DNA of 64,000 nt from Salvia splendens. Its lineage: Eukaryota; Streptophyta; Magnoliopsida; Lamiales; Lamiaceae. How positions within the stretch are numbered: position 1 is the stretch's first letter; each line of letters begins with the position of its first letter. The DNA lies in assembly GCF_004379255.2 (NCBI RefSeq), contig NC_056050.1, positions 248,001-312,000 of the forward strand. Direction: 5' to 3'. Shown here in pieces: positions 11,291 through 21,176 of this stretch. The notes under the pieces are model-generated. The model had not been told where the DNA came from, searched no databases, and saw only the letters and a list, made by a program, of their open reading frames with translations. A program made the translations under genes and the position numbers.

Positions 11291-11479
11291 CGGTGACATC
11301 TAAATTTTATGTCACAGTATAATTTTAGTTTTTTTAGATTATTTGTATGGACTTTTACACAATAATTTACATTAAACGTAAACAAATTTCAAAAATTTAT
11401 AGAAAAAAGTTTAAAAATAATTTTATTAAGGGCTTTAGCCTCACCTCCCATCCACATGGTTCCGCCCATGTCAAGAACT

Positions 11480-11640
11480 ATTTTCCGTCCCACGAAAACA
11501 TGGACATTTGGGACGGCAAGAGAACTAATGCATAATTGGTAAAGTAAGAGAGAAATAAAAAATAATTCTCCCTCCGTCCCAATAAATATGCAACGTTTCC
11601 TTTTGGGCACAAGATTTTATGCAAGATGGTTTAGTGAATT
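11480..11640. mobile_element. Stowaway-type MITE pieces
   Basis: A decayed MITE (CCGTCCCACGAAAACATGG from about 11485) abuts a second one that begins CTCCCTCCGTCCC at 11568. The second is interrupted at 11641 by the Harbinger MITE. A matching right end (GACAGAGGGAG) occurs near 15413-15424. Confidence 0.55.
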
Positions 11641-11643
11641 TAA

Positions 11644-12336
11644 GAGCATCCACAACCGTGCTCTTTCCAGCGGCACGGTTGTGGGCCCGGCCCCACTTTT
11701 TCTGCCTGCTCTCTGGCAAGAGCACAACACCCACAGTTGTGCTCTTCCGCAAGGACGAGCATAATTAATTTAAAATTCAATTAAACAATAACATTTCCAT
11801 AATAATAAAATTCATTAAAAAAACCTAAATAAAATTACAAATGACAAATAAAATAAAAACGACATAATTAAAAGCCTAAAAATTAAAAATTACATAATTA
11901 AAATACTAAAAATTAAAAAAACCACTACTCGTTGCCGAATTTCATCCACATGTGGTTGATTAGGTCTTCTTGTAACTGAATGAGGGATGTATGTGTTGAT
12001 AGTTTGTATGAGAATTATGAATGAGAGATGAATGAGAGATGGTTTGATGTGATAAATGGATGATGAATGTGTGTATTTATAGATGATTTTGGGGAAAAAA
12101 TATTAAAAAAATCAAAAAAATTCAGAAAAAAGGCAAAAAAATGGCCATATTTTTGGGATTTGGAAAATAATTTTATTTTTTATTTTTTATTTTTTATCAT
12201 TATTTAAAATTAATTAACGAATTAAAAAAAATTATTCAAAGGCAACGGCTATGCCGTTGCCCAATCGTGTACCGCCACGTCGACTGCTCGCTGGCACGGA
12301 CGGCAACCTTCTTCCCCACCACCGTTGCGGATGCTC
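11644..12336 (-). mobile_element. PIF/Harbinger MITE, deletion derivative, 693 bp
   Basis: Termini GAGCATCCACAACCGTGC and CACCGTTGCGGATGCTC are inverted repeats; flanks are TAA and TTA, one base different. The interior keeps the C-terminal codons of a Harbinger transposase (11925-11978) and a promoter-like segment with TATTTATAG near 12076-12083, but everything between is deleted. Confidence 0.8.
11925..11978 (-). pseudogene. Harbinger transposase C-terminal remnant
   Basis: The minus strand reads QLQEDLINHMWMKFGNE then TAG. This matches the C-terminus of the intact transposase at 13597-14853 (QLQEDLIEHIWENFGGEY), showing that the MITE came from a full-length Harbinger element by internal deletion. 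Confidence 0.8.
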
Positions 12337-12339
12337 TTA

Positions 12340-13282
12340 GTGGAGAGAGAATAAAGTATGTGAGTGATTAAATGAGAGAGAAAAGTAAGAAAGAGAAAAG
12401 TTTGAATGATTAAAAAGGGAAAAAGTAGGTGGATGTTTTAAAGGAGAGAGAAAAGTAAGATAGAGAAAAAAATTGGTGGATGTTTTAAAGGAGAGAGAAA
12501 AAGTGAATATATTGACTTGATTTATTAATTCTATTTTGTTGACTTGAATAAATTTGACATTTGGCTGCCAAATTTGTCGTCCATACTTAAGAGTTTCATA
12601 TTCGTAATTTTGATTCCACATTTCTAAATAATGTTCTAAAAAATGATTATAATAAGCACAATAAAAAATGATAAACAAAACAAATGCCAAAGTAATTAGA
12701 ACAACCACATTTCTAAAATTTCGAAGTCTAATTTTCAGAGTTGGCGGCTAAGTCTTAAAATTATGGCGCCTCACACTCAATAAACCAGCCTTGCTATTCA
12801 AATTAGGATAAAAAAAACCGATCGCATATTATTAGCATACAAAAATAAACGAACCCAAAGCAATTAACAAGATCTCGAAAACTGAGAACAAAGATTTGTA
12901 TCAAGATAAAACCTTGGAGCAACATTTCCACAGTTTGAGCAGCGGATGAACCCTAACGCGGCGAATCAGACAACGAAGAGGGATAATTGGGCGACGAAGG
13001 TTAGAAAATCGGGAATCAGTGAGTGAAGAGTGGAATTCTGGAGGCGAACGGGGAAATCAAGCGACGAGAAAGGTGAACCGGACATCGTGAAGCGTTCCCA
13101 TCTTCGGAGGTGCATGGGAAAGCGCGAAGCTTTGTCATCATCGGAGGCCTGGCGGGGCAGGGTCGTCGGAGGCTTGGCGGCGGAGAAATTAAGCCATCGC
13201 CTGGGAGAAATGAGGGTAAACGGAAAGTGATTGTAGAGTAGGTAGGGTAGGGTCTGCTAGGGTTTTTTTATTTTTTAATGCT
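12340..13282. other. intergenic DNA, purine-rich direct repeats
   Basis: No gene recognised. GTGGATGTTTTAAAGGAGAG occurs twice 49 bp apart (about 12430 and 12478) within a GA-rich stretch. 12900-13250 is more GC-rich and looks like the start of an old transcribed sequence, but I cannot name a product for the short frames in it. Confidence 0.5.
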
Positions 13283-13596
13283 TAAGGCCATCCACAACGC
13301 TGTCTCTATACCGTCTCTTAAACCGTCTCTTAACTACTATTTGAGCACTATTTGAGGGCCCCACTGTCCTTTTTTCCTCCATCTCTTAACTAAGAGACGG
13401 AGGCTGCAACGCTCCGTCTCTTAACCGTCTCTATACCGTCTCTTAATTACTATTCATTCAATTTAATTTATAATTTTTTTTAAAACCCAATTCAATTTAA
13501 ACAAACACACTTTATTAAAATTAAAACAATATTACAACTTAACATTAAAAAAGCGAAGACATAATTAAAATTCTAAAAAAATAAAAATGACATAAT

Positions 13597-14853
13597 TTAA
13601 TATTCTCCGCCAAAGTTTTCCCAAATGTGCTCAATTAGATCCTCTTGGAGTTGGGTGTGGGCGCTAGAGTCGCGTGTCCTTGCCCGAATAGCCAACCGTT
13701 CTTGTATAGATGGATGCGCTTCACTTCGCGGCGGACTACTTGCAGTTGAGCTTCCGGGGGATTCGGGGTCGAACCAATTTCCGGCATCGGGTCCTTCGTC
13801 TCGGACAATCATGTTGTGCAAGATTATGCACGTATACATGATGTCGACCATGCTCTCCATGAACCACGAACGAGCCGGGGCTTTGATGATGTTGAAGCGC
13901 GCTTGGAGAACCCCGAACGCCCTCTCCACATCCTTGCGCGCAGCCTCCTGCTTCTGCGCAAAAAGAGCCTGCTTTGGGTTCGCTGGCCTGCCGCACGTCT
14001 TCACGAAGGTCGGCCACTTCGGGTAGATGCCGTCGGCGAGATAGTACCCCATTTTATACCGTCGGTTGTTGGCCACGAAGTTGATGGCCGGCGCTTTACC
14101 ATCCAAAACTTCGGTAAAGAGGTCGGACTGTTGGAGCACGTTTACGTCGTTGTTCGAGCCAGGGACCCCGAAGTACGCGTGCCAGATCCAAAGTCGGTAG
14201 TCGGCAACGGCCTCGAGTACAACGGTTGGGTGGGTGCCTTTGTGGCCGCTTGTGTAGGAACCCCTCCAAGCCACCGGGCAATTCTTCCATTGCCAGTGCA
14301 TGCAATCGACACTGCCAAGCATCCCGGGGAATCCGTGCACTTGTTCGTGCAGGTTGAGGAGGAACTGACAATCCTCCGTGGTTGGCCTCCGGAGAAATTC
14401 GTCACTGAAGGCTGCCCGGACGCCTCTGCAGAAGTTGAGCAAGCACAAGCGCCCAGTACTGTCTCCGATGTGCAGGTATTCGTCGAATATGTCGGCCGTT
14501 TGTCCAGTCGCAAGCTGCCGGATGGCTGCAGTACATTTCTGCAGCGTCGTGTGGCTGGGACGACCGACCGCGTCGAACCCTTCTCGGAAGAACTCCTCCC
14601 TGGCCGCCAAAGTATTCGCTATGTGGAGAAATAGCGGTTTCCGCATGCGGAAACGGCGACGGAAATAGGTATCTCCCCAAATCGGGTTATCGCAGAAGTA
14701 GTCGCGTACTAACCGTGCGGCGGCTTCCTCCCGGTTCCGATTGATGTACTTCCGGGAGCGTCGTGGGGGTGGTGCGGCTTCCTCCGCCTCTCGTCGTCGA
14801 TCTTCTTCGAGTGATTGTTCCATTAATTGGCGCATTTGCTCAAAAGGATCCAT
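13597..14853 (-). CDS. PIF/Harbinger transposase (DDE superfamily nuclease, HARBI1/ALP1-like)
   Basis: A single uninterrupted minus-strand frame of 418 aa, near the usual length for plant Harbinger transposases. It would cut and paste Harbinger DNA at TWA sites in the nucleus, normally together with a Myb-like partner. Visible landmarks are an acidic/basic N-terminus, RDYFCDNPIWG and FRRRFRM (about residues 50-70), GFPGMLGSVDCMHWQWKNCP (about 174-193, first catalytic Asp D183), FGVPGSNNDVNVL (228-240, D236), YYLADGIYPKWP (270-281, D274) and DVERAFGVLQARF (308-320, E310). Which of D236 and D274 is the second catalytic Asp I cannot settle by eye. ATG at 14853 is the first in frame and lies about 100 bp downstream of a TATA box. 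No disabling mutation is seen, so the protein could still be made and act on related MITEs in trans. Confidence 0.9.
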   Translation of the reverse strand: MDPFEQMRQLMEQSLEEDRRREAEEAAPPPRRSRKYINRNREEAAARLVRDYFCDNPIWGDTYFRRRFRMRKPLFLHIANTLAAREEFFREGFDAVGRPSHTTLQKCTAAIRQLATGQTADIFDEYLHIGDSTGRLCLLNFCRGVRAAFSDEFLRRPTTEDCQFLLNLHEQVHGFPGMLGSVDCMHWQWKNCPVAWRGSYTSGHKGTHPTVVLEAVADYRLWIWHAYFGVPGSNNDVNVLQQSDLFTEVLDGKAPAINFVANNRRYKMGYYLADGIYPKWPTFVKTCGRPANPKQALFAQKQEAARKDVERAFGVLQARFNIIKAPARSWFMESMVDIMYTCIILHNMIVRDEGPDAGNWFDPESPGSSTASSPPRSEAHPSIQERLAIRARTRDSSAHTQLQEDLIEHIWENFGGEY

Positions 14854-14950
14854 TTGTTTGAGTTGATTGAAGATGGAAATTGGAGTGATAGAGAGGATTT
14901 GAGAGGAATAGATGTGTGTTTGTGTTTGAAATGAGTATGGAATAGAATTA

Positions 14951-14959
14951 TTTATAGAG
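14951..14959 (-). promoter_or_regulatory. TATA box of the Harbinger transposase gene
   Basis: The minus strand reads CTATAAATA about 100 bp before the transposase ATG. The same segment, with the same spacing, precedes the Myb-like gene of the sister element (31807-31816). Confidence 0.6.
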
Positions 14960-15547
14960 TAAAAAAATTAAAAATTTAAAAAATGAAAATAAATATTTAA
15001 CGGTAATATTACCGTTTGAAAAAAAAAAAATTTTTTATTAAAAATCGATTTTTTTTTTTTAAAAAAAATGAATTATTGCGTCATCAGTGACGACGCCCAC
15101 TCGCGGGCCAGCGAGTGGGCGTCACGCACGCATGGGACGTGCCACGTGTCTCGGGCGCGTGGCGAGACAGCTCGTCTCGTGTCTCTCCGAGACGAGCTAC
15201 GCGACGAGACGGTCGCGAGCTGGAGACGAGATGGCCGCTGCAATGCGTCTCGCGGGGGTCTCGTCTCTCCGAGACGAGACGCGTTGTGGATGGTCTAATG
15301 AACTTAATTAGTGAGCCCTAATTAGTAATTAAAATTCCTTGATTTTTTCCTTTTAAGGAAATGTTGCATTTTTAGTGGGACGTCCCAAAAAGGAAAACGT
15401 TGCATTTCTAATAGGACAGAGGGAGAAAGAAGTTACCTTATCCTTATTAGAGAGAAAGAAGTTACCTAAAGTAGAAGATGATATTTTTATGAGACATTCC
15501 AAAATGAAAAATATCCTTATTTTTATGAGAGGGATGGAGTATATAAG

Positions 15548-15716
15548 TGCCGAATATGTATGTTATCCATGACTATCTTTTAATGTGAGTGTATCTCTTT
15601 AATTTTTGTGTGTTTCTATTGATAGCAAACACACATATTTATACACAAAGAAACCCCCAAAAATTAAAGAGGTACACTCACATATAAAGATAGTCACGGG
15701 TATCGTTATATTCGGA
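15548..15716. mobile_element. foldback (hairpin) MITE-like element
   Basis: 15574-15615 (GACTATCTTTTAATGTGAG... AATTTTT) pairs with 15657-15703 (AAAAATTAAAGAGG... AAAGATAGTC) as an inverted repeat with a short loop, and weaker pairing continues outward (CCGAATAT ... ATTCGG). No clear target duplication was found. Confidence 0.6.
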
Positions 15717-15734
15717 ATACGTATATACAAATTT

Positions 15735-15947
15735 TTATTCTTTATTCAACAAAAGAATCATTAAAGTCATGAGCTCAAAGAAGAGACAAACATCAATTGG
15801 TGGATTCAATCTCTACATCAAAAGAAGAAAGCATTGATGAAGGTTGTTGATTTTATCTTCTCTTGTACTATTATTATTATGGTTGAATTAATCCAAATCC
15901 AAAATTAGAAGTCATTATTGAAATCATTAAAGCATTGAGATATGGCT
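15735..15947 (+). repeat. intron of the transporter pseudogene; inverted partner of 11073-11290
   Basis: About 213 bp that align, inverted, to 11073-11290. The segment directly precedes the coding fragment at 15948 and has no frame of its own. Confidence 0.7.
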
Positions 15948-16168
15948 TACAAGGGTGTCACCGTGGCTTATCTTATCGTCGCGCTATGCTATTTTCCGTT
16001 GCCATATCCGGGTTTTGGGCATTCGGAATCCAGGTTGTAGTTGATGTCCTTCTCTCTTTGGAGCACCCGAATTGGTTCATTAGTGCATCTAATTTCTTTG
16101 TGTTTATTCATGTTATTGGAAGCTATCAGGTAATGTTATGTTGCATATATCATACAGCTTACTTTTAA
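15948..16168 (+). pseudogene. lysine/histidine transporter-like permease, later exon, pseudogene
   Basis: From 15948 the + strand reads [16 protein letters not shown]; after a frameshift near 15995 it continues [10 protein letters not shown] and then [20 protein letters not shown] and HVIGSYQ, the membrane segments that follow the exon at 8583-8748 in LHT-type permeases. It is therefore the continuation of the pseudogene 7.2 kb upstream. Codon 16131 onward looks like intron; the last exons of the family are not found downstream. Confidence 0.8.
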
Positions 16169-16169
16169 C

Positions 16170-16715
16170 CATCTATCATTAAAAATTTATAAATATTAAA
16201 ATTGCATATATTTACTTTATTTTAAGCTACATTAGTCCAATAATGCGGGTCCATCTACAAAATAGTTTAAGAATGAGGTAATTGGTGTGTTTAGCTACCA
16301 ACAATCTATAATAAATGTCTACACTCTGATTTGGCACAAGTTTTAAAAATATAAGAAAAATGGGATCGAAAAAAGTTAACGACACCTAGGTTAATAATAA
16401 TTTGTATCACCGAACATTTCAACATTTTCATATATCTCCAAAAAAATCTAGATTAATGGGATGATTGGTCTTCGTATGGGTATTAAGGCGCTTATATATG
16501 TTTTGTGACTTATGTCATAATAACTGTAGGACATTGATATGAATTTCTATTCCACCTCATTTAACTTTAAGAATGATTCTAAAATATGGAGTATTCTATA
16601 ATTTATTTAAGTTGATTATAATGATTTGATTCGATTCGATTCGATTTATTTAATCTTATCTTTATTATTTATAAATTTTTACAATTTGATTACAACAATA
16701 ATAAGCCCCCTAACC
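16170..16715. other. AT-rich non-coding DNA
   Basis: No gene or intact transposon recognised. A short GATTC microsatellite lies at about 16628-16648. Confidence 0.5.
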
Positions 16716-16967
16716 TGATAGGGTTTGATCCCTATTCTTAATCAAGAGAGAGCACACGTGAAGAATGGAGAGATTTGGAAGAAGATTTAACCTAGTTGGA
16801 GTACTAGGGTTTGGGCGTGAGAATGAGAAAGAAAGTTTTATTTCATATTCTCAATAGTTGACTCTTTAATGGGATCTACAATATATAGACCCACAACCCT
16901 AGACGGTTCAACCTATCCTATTCTTCTCGGGAAAGAACCGACAAGAAAACCCGAGGCAAAAATAATA
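16716..16967 (-). repeat. probable 3' LTR of the broken gypsy element
   Basis: On the minus strand the block has a TATA-like CTATATATTG (about 16888) and ends GATCAAACCCTATCA at 16716, resembling an LTR end. It lies just beyond the C-terminus of the gypsy pol. The outer limit and the partner LTR are not visible, so this is an inference. Confidence 0.4.
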
Positions 16968-17095
16968 CTCCCTCCATCCCGCACTACTCGCACCTTTCCT
17001 TTTGGGCACGGAGATTAAGGAATGAGTGATAGACAAAGTCAACAATTACGGCTGTAGGTATAAATTGTTACTAAAAATGGAAAGAGTGCAAATAA
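16968..17095. mobile_element. truncated Stowaway MITE
   Basis: Starts CTCCCTCCATCCC and follows the intact MITE at 36298-36476 closely for about 125 bp, then stops at GTGCAAATAA where gypsy sequence begins; the right terminus is missing. Confidence 0.75.
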
Positions 17096-19457
17096 ACCAC
17101 CTTGTCCTCAAGGTGTAAGTTGGGGTGATACCGTGCCAACTCCTCAACTGGCTCCCACGAAGGTTGAGTGTCCGACGCCCAGGAGACCAGCCACTGCACC
17201 TGTGGAACTCCTCTTGAAAGAACAACACGACTCTCCGTCGCGCTGACTGGTGTATCTAACGGCCGACCACCTAAAATGGTCGGCATTGGCCACGCCGGAT
17301 AGGTAAATTGCGGTTGCTCGACAAACGGCCGTAAAAGAGAGACGTGGAAGACGTCATGAATTCTGCTGTCCGTGGGCAGCTGCAGACGGTAAGCCACCTT
17401 CCCTATCCGTTCGGTTATTACATACGGACCATAAAATCATCGTCCAAGCTTTGCTGATAATGGTTTGCCCACGGAGTGTTGTCGGTAAGGATGGAGGCGA
17501 AGCCACACTTTGTCACCCACCAAAAACTCCACGTCTTTCCTATGGCGGTTTGCATTGTTCGCCATAGCCAACTGCGCGTGCTGGAGACGTTTTTTCAAAT
17601 ACCGCAGTAGCTCCTCGCGCTCAGCCAACAATTCGGCCATCGTCGCATTATGCGACGGTCGAGCATATGTATCAAACAGGTTTGGTGGTTCACGGCAATA
17701 TATGGCCTGATACAGAGACATGCCAATGCTCACATTGACCGTGCAGTTCAAGGCTAGCTCCGCCCAAGGGAGCAGGTGTGGCCAACGATGAGGGCAATCG
17801 AACGTGTATGCCCGCAGATATTGTTCCAGGGCCCTGTTCGTGACTTCCGATTGACCATCCGTTTGGGGATGATAAGCTGTGCTAAACTGCAGCTTAGTGC
17901 CGCTGAGAATCGTCAATTCCTTCTAGAAGTCGCTCATGAAAATCGCATCTCGATCCGATAAGAGCTTTTTAGGAAAACCGTGTAACTTGACCACAGTGTC
18001 AATAAAGAGTCGTGCTACCCAAGGTGCGTCAAATCCAGACTTTAAAGCGCCAAAATGGGCGTACTTCGACAAACGGTCCACCACCACCATGATGGCCGTG
18101 TAGTCTTGAGATTGTGGCAATCCCACAATGAAATCTATAGAAGCTGCCTCCCACACGCAATTAGGAATCGGGAGCGGTTGGATGAGACCGTTCGGCTTAT
18201 CCCGAACATACTTTGTTGCCTGACAGGTCTAGCATCCTGCCACATATTTCCGGATATCCTCACGCATACCTGGCCAATAAAAAGAAGTAGCAACCCTGGT
18301 GAAGGTCCGTTTCTCGCCCGGATGGCCGAAAGTTGGGGAATCATGGCATTCGGCTAAGATTTCTGGAATAGCTCCTGACTGACAGCTGAGGTAGAGACGT
18401 CTCTTAAAATGGAGCAGGCCGTCGCTGACCGAGAGGGGTGGAGCAGCAGCTCCAGCCGAGACCTGCTGGTGTAGGGCGACCAGGTCCGGGGTGGTCTTGT
18501 TTCCCGAACGGATGAGGTCCAAAATGGACGGTGCTGGTCTGGCGAAGAGGATCAGCGCTGATGCTGTATCATCCGGCGGCCAGTCCGGCTGTCTGGAGAG
18601 AGCATCTGCGACCTTGTTCGACGCTCCAGACTTATACTCAATGGTAAATTTATAACCCATTAATTTCCGTAGGTAGAACTGCTGATCCGGCGTTTGAACC
18701 ACTTGGGAGAGCAAATCTTTGAGGCTCCGCTGGTCACTGCGGATGATAAATTCTCTGCCCAAAAGGTATTGCCTCCATTTCTGTACCGCCTCGACGATGA
18801 TTAGAGTTCTTTATGATATGTGGACGCCATGCGACGCTTAGGGCCCAATTTTTTGCTAAAATAAGCCAACGGGTGGCCTGCCTGCAACAGAACTGCACCA
18901 ATCCTCAAATCTGAAGCATCGGTCTCAACGACAAAAGGAGCACTAAAATCTGGCAAGTGTAACACGGGAGCCGAACACATGGCTTGCTTAAGTGCGTGAA
19001 AGCTGTCTGCCGCGGCTTCGTTCCAAGCGAATGAGTCTTTCTTTAATAAATCGGTGAGGGGGGCTACAATGAGCGAGTAATGCTTAACGAACCGACGATA
19101 GTACCCTGTTAGCCCCAGGAAACCTCGCAATTGTTTGACCGTGGAGGGTGTAGGCCAAGCCGACATAGCTGCAATCTTAGAAGGGTCTGCTCTGAGCTCT
19201 CCTGCCGAAATAATATGGCCCAAGTAATCAATAGTGTCGACACCGAATGAGCATTTCGACCGCTTAATAAAGAACTGATTGTCGCCCAAGATTCCCAGAA
19301 CAAGGTGAAGATGACCTGCGTGTTCCTCAATAGAAGTACTATACAACAAAATATCGTCAAAAAACACAAAAACAAATTGACGAAGATAAGGTTGAAAGAT
19401 ACTGTTCATGTCGGCCTGAAATGTGGATGGAGCGTTGGTCAGGCCGAAGGGCATCAC
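17096..19457 (-). pseudogene. Ty3/gypsy chromovirus Pol, RT to chromodomain, broken
   Basis: In minus-strand order: RT second half (19457-18801: MMPFGLTNAPSTFQADMN and the active-site FFDDILLYS, then LRGFLGLTGYYRRF), RNase H (18762-18229, IIRSDQRSLKDLL, KVADALSR), zinc-binding/integrase (18156-17923, IDFIVGLPQS; 17916-17437, STAYHPQTDGQSEVTNRALE) and a C-terminal part with a chromodomain-like stretch (17397-17071, VQWLVSWASDTQPSWEP). The chromodomain places it among chromoviruses. Stops and frameshifts separate the pieces. Gag, protease and the first half of RT are missing: the copy ends abruptly at 19457. Confidence 0.85.
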
Positions 19458-19867
19458 TAAGAATTACTACTATAACTCAATCTTTGAAATTCATCAACTT
19501 TATTACTCCCTCCATCTTGCAATTCAAAATTCCACTTTGACTCATGTCTTAAGAAATGTAAAAGAAAGTTGATAGAAAAAGTTATTACAAAATTTGTTAT
19601 GCAATTAGGATTAATTTTGTCCAATGTTGTTCCACAGCATTTTCAGTAATAAACTATAGAGAAAATGGTAATTGAGTATATTAACGAGAACTTGAGAAAA
19701 GAGGAGAAATTTTATTCCTAATATGGAAAGAGGACATCATAACTAAGACAAACTAAAAAGGAAATATGAACATCATGAATGTGAAAGAAGCACAAATATA
19801 TCAAATTTTCAAAATATATTACTAATTAAGTTTTGAATTCTCAAATTTAATGTGATTATGAATGCAG
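19458..19867. other. AT-rich DNA, probably intron of the P450 pseudogene plus MITE scrap
   Basis: A CTCCCTCCATCTTGC fragment near 19505 is a MITE end. The last part ends in TGCAG at 19867, matching the 3' splice site that precedes exon 2 in the intact P450 genes. Confidence 0.5.
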
Positions 19868-20523
19868 AATGTGCTTCTTGGTGGCACAATCATCTCAATC
19901 ACAGCGATCGAATGGTCTATATACGAAATGCTCAGACAACCACGGATAATTAAGAAAGCAAGAGAAGAACTGGACAGGATGATCGGCAGAGATAGATGGG
20001 TGGAAGAGAATGACTTCACCCAATTGCCCTACATTGATGCCATCATCATGGAAACATTCCGTCTGCATCCAATTGCTACGTTTTTAGGTCCCCATTACGC
20101 TATTCAGGATTGCAACGTTGCAGGTGTGTCTGAGATCTCTTTTCACGTTTTTGTAAAGACTAGCTAGATATTAAATACGAAATACTAACATAAACATAAT
20201 ATTGCGTGCATGTAGGATACCACATATCGAAAGGGACTACCGTGCTCATGAATGCATGGAGCACGGGTAGGGACCCGAGTACATGGGATGAAGCTAGAGA
20301 GTTCATGCCTGAGAGGTTTGTGGGGAAACATACGGAGATGACCGGAAGTAACTTTTCCCTACTGCGGTTTGGCTCAGGTAGGAGGATGTGTCCTGGATAC
20401 AACCTCGGGCTTAAGATTGTTCGAACAACGCTGGCTAACTTGTTGCATGGATTTGAGCTTAAATTGGATGAGGGCACGAGGAATGAAGATGTGAGCATGG
20501 AGGAACAATATGGACTCCACTAA
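19868..20523 (+). pseudogene. cytochrome P450 exon 2 pseudogene (CYP92-like) with an intron-like insertion
   Basis: The frame starting at 19868 (NVLLGGTIISITAIEWS) parallels exon 2 of P450 A and B. It keeps ETFR of the K helix, PERF, and the heme loop LRFGSGRRMCPGYNL. The frame is interrupted at 20124-20215 by 92 bp beginning GT and ending TGTAG; removing it restores an uninterrupted frame at codon A-G-YH, where A and B have no intron. After YGL, a shift introduces a stop. Exon 1 is not attached: the preceding DNA is MITE and gypsy sequence. Confidence 0.85.
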
Positions 20524-20554
20524 TTACTGCATTAGTCTTAATCTCAATGATATT

Positions 20555-20730
20555 CAAACCTCATTGGGGGGGCAGAGCAAAAAACTCCGGCCTCCCAGTT
20601 CAGAACCATGGCCTATAAATTATATAGGCAACTTGAACCTTGTTGGCTCAATCCCACTTCAATCCCTCCAACTTTTATCGCCCAAGATGGGCGTGCAGTT
20701 CCTCAAGGAATTAGTGAGATATCGTAGTTG
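20555..20730 (+). pseudogene. cytochrome P450 N-terminal fragment
   Basis: Reads PWPINYIGNLNLVGSIPLQS then LQLLSPKMG and QFLKE, the region just after the membrane anchor in P450 A (PKPWPIIGNLNLIGPIPHQS). It has small insertions and loses similarity after about 50 residues. It lies downstream of an exon 2 fragment, so it is a remnant of a separate tandem copy. Confidence 0.75.
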
Positions 20731-20909
20731 GGCATTGGCCAATTAGGAAATAGAGCTTATTTAATGGCAAAGCCCAATAAATAAAAATGGTTTAATTTAT
20801 AGCTACAAGCCCAATAAATATTGAAGGAAGAATCAAATTCGAACTACTAGTTTGTATTTCTAAAATTTTGTAATTAATTTTCTTAAAAAAATAATTAAAA
20901 AAATATAAA

Positions 20910-21086
20910 AGAAATCCACAATCGGGACTGAAAACCCGATTTTTCGGGACTGGATACCCGAGTCGGGTATCTGGTTACCCAAAATCATTTTCGAATCGGG
21001 TATCGGGTATTAGATTTTGGGAAATTCGGGATCGGGTACTTGAAAATTTTGAATCGGGTATCCGCGGATACCCGATTTGACAGGCC
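20910..21086. mobile_element. end of a hAT-like element rich in CGGGTATCCG motifs
   Basis: Repeated ACCCGA/TCGGGTA motifs lead to a right end GATTTGACAGGCCTA at 21086, similar to ends of hAT elements. The left end was not found. Confidence 0.4.
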
Positions 21087-21176
21087 TATATATGGGATCT
21101 TCTAGCTCTCTTGTTACTGAGTTCAGAGAGAGTATGATTAATATATTTGAGATGACAGGTTTGGGTTTGCTTAATT
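21087..21176 (+). pseudogene. copia reverse transcriptase piece, left of a nested insertion
   Basis: Reads SLVTEFRESMINIFEMTGLG, the copia RT segment that precedes the FLGLEI motif. The frame is interrupted by the LTR element at 21177-26827 and resumes at 26833. The TSD TAATT (21172-21176 and 26828-26832) lies at the break. Confidence 0.8.

Larger units (their letters stand above)
13286..15295 (-). mobile_element. PIF/Harbinger element with intact transposase, 2010 bp
   Basis: Termini GGCCATCCACAACGC and GCGTTGTGGATGGTC are inverted repeats with one mismatch, flanked by TAA on both sides (13283-13285 and 15296-15298). The left subterminal region has repeated CCGTCTCTTAA motifs, the right one GC-rich repeats of GAGACGAG. 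One transposase gene occupies most of the interior. The second gene usual in autonomous Harbinger elements (Myb-like protein) is absent. Its ends and promoter closely match the element at 30195-32189. Confidence 0.9.

Noticed and set aside
13816..14634. 272-aa + strand frame opposite the Harbinger transposase
   Set aside because: It is the complement of a well-supported DDE transposase and has no recognisable domain; GC-rich coding DNA leaves the opposite strand open.
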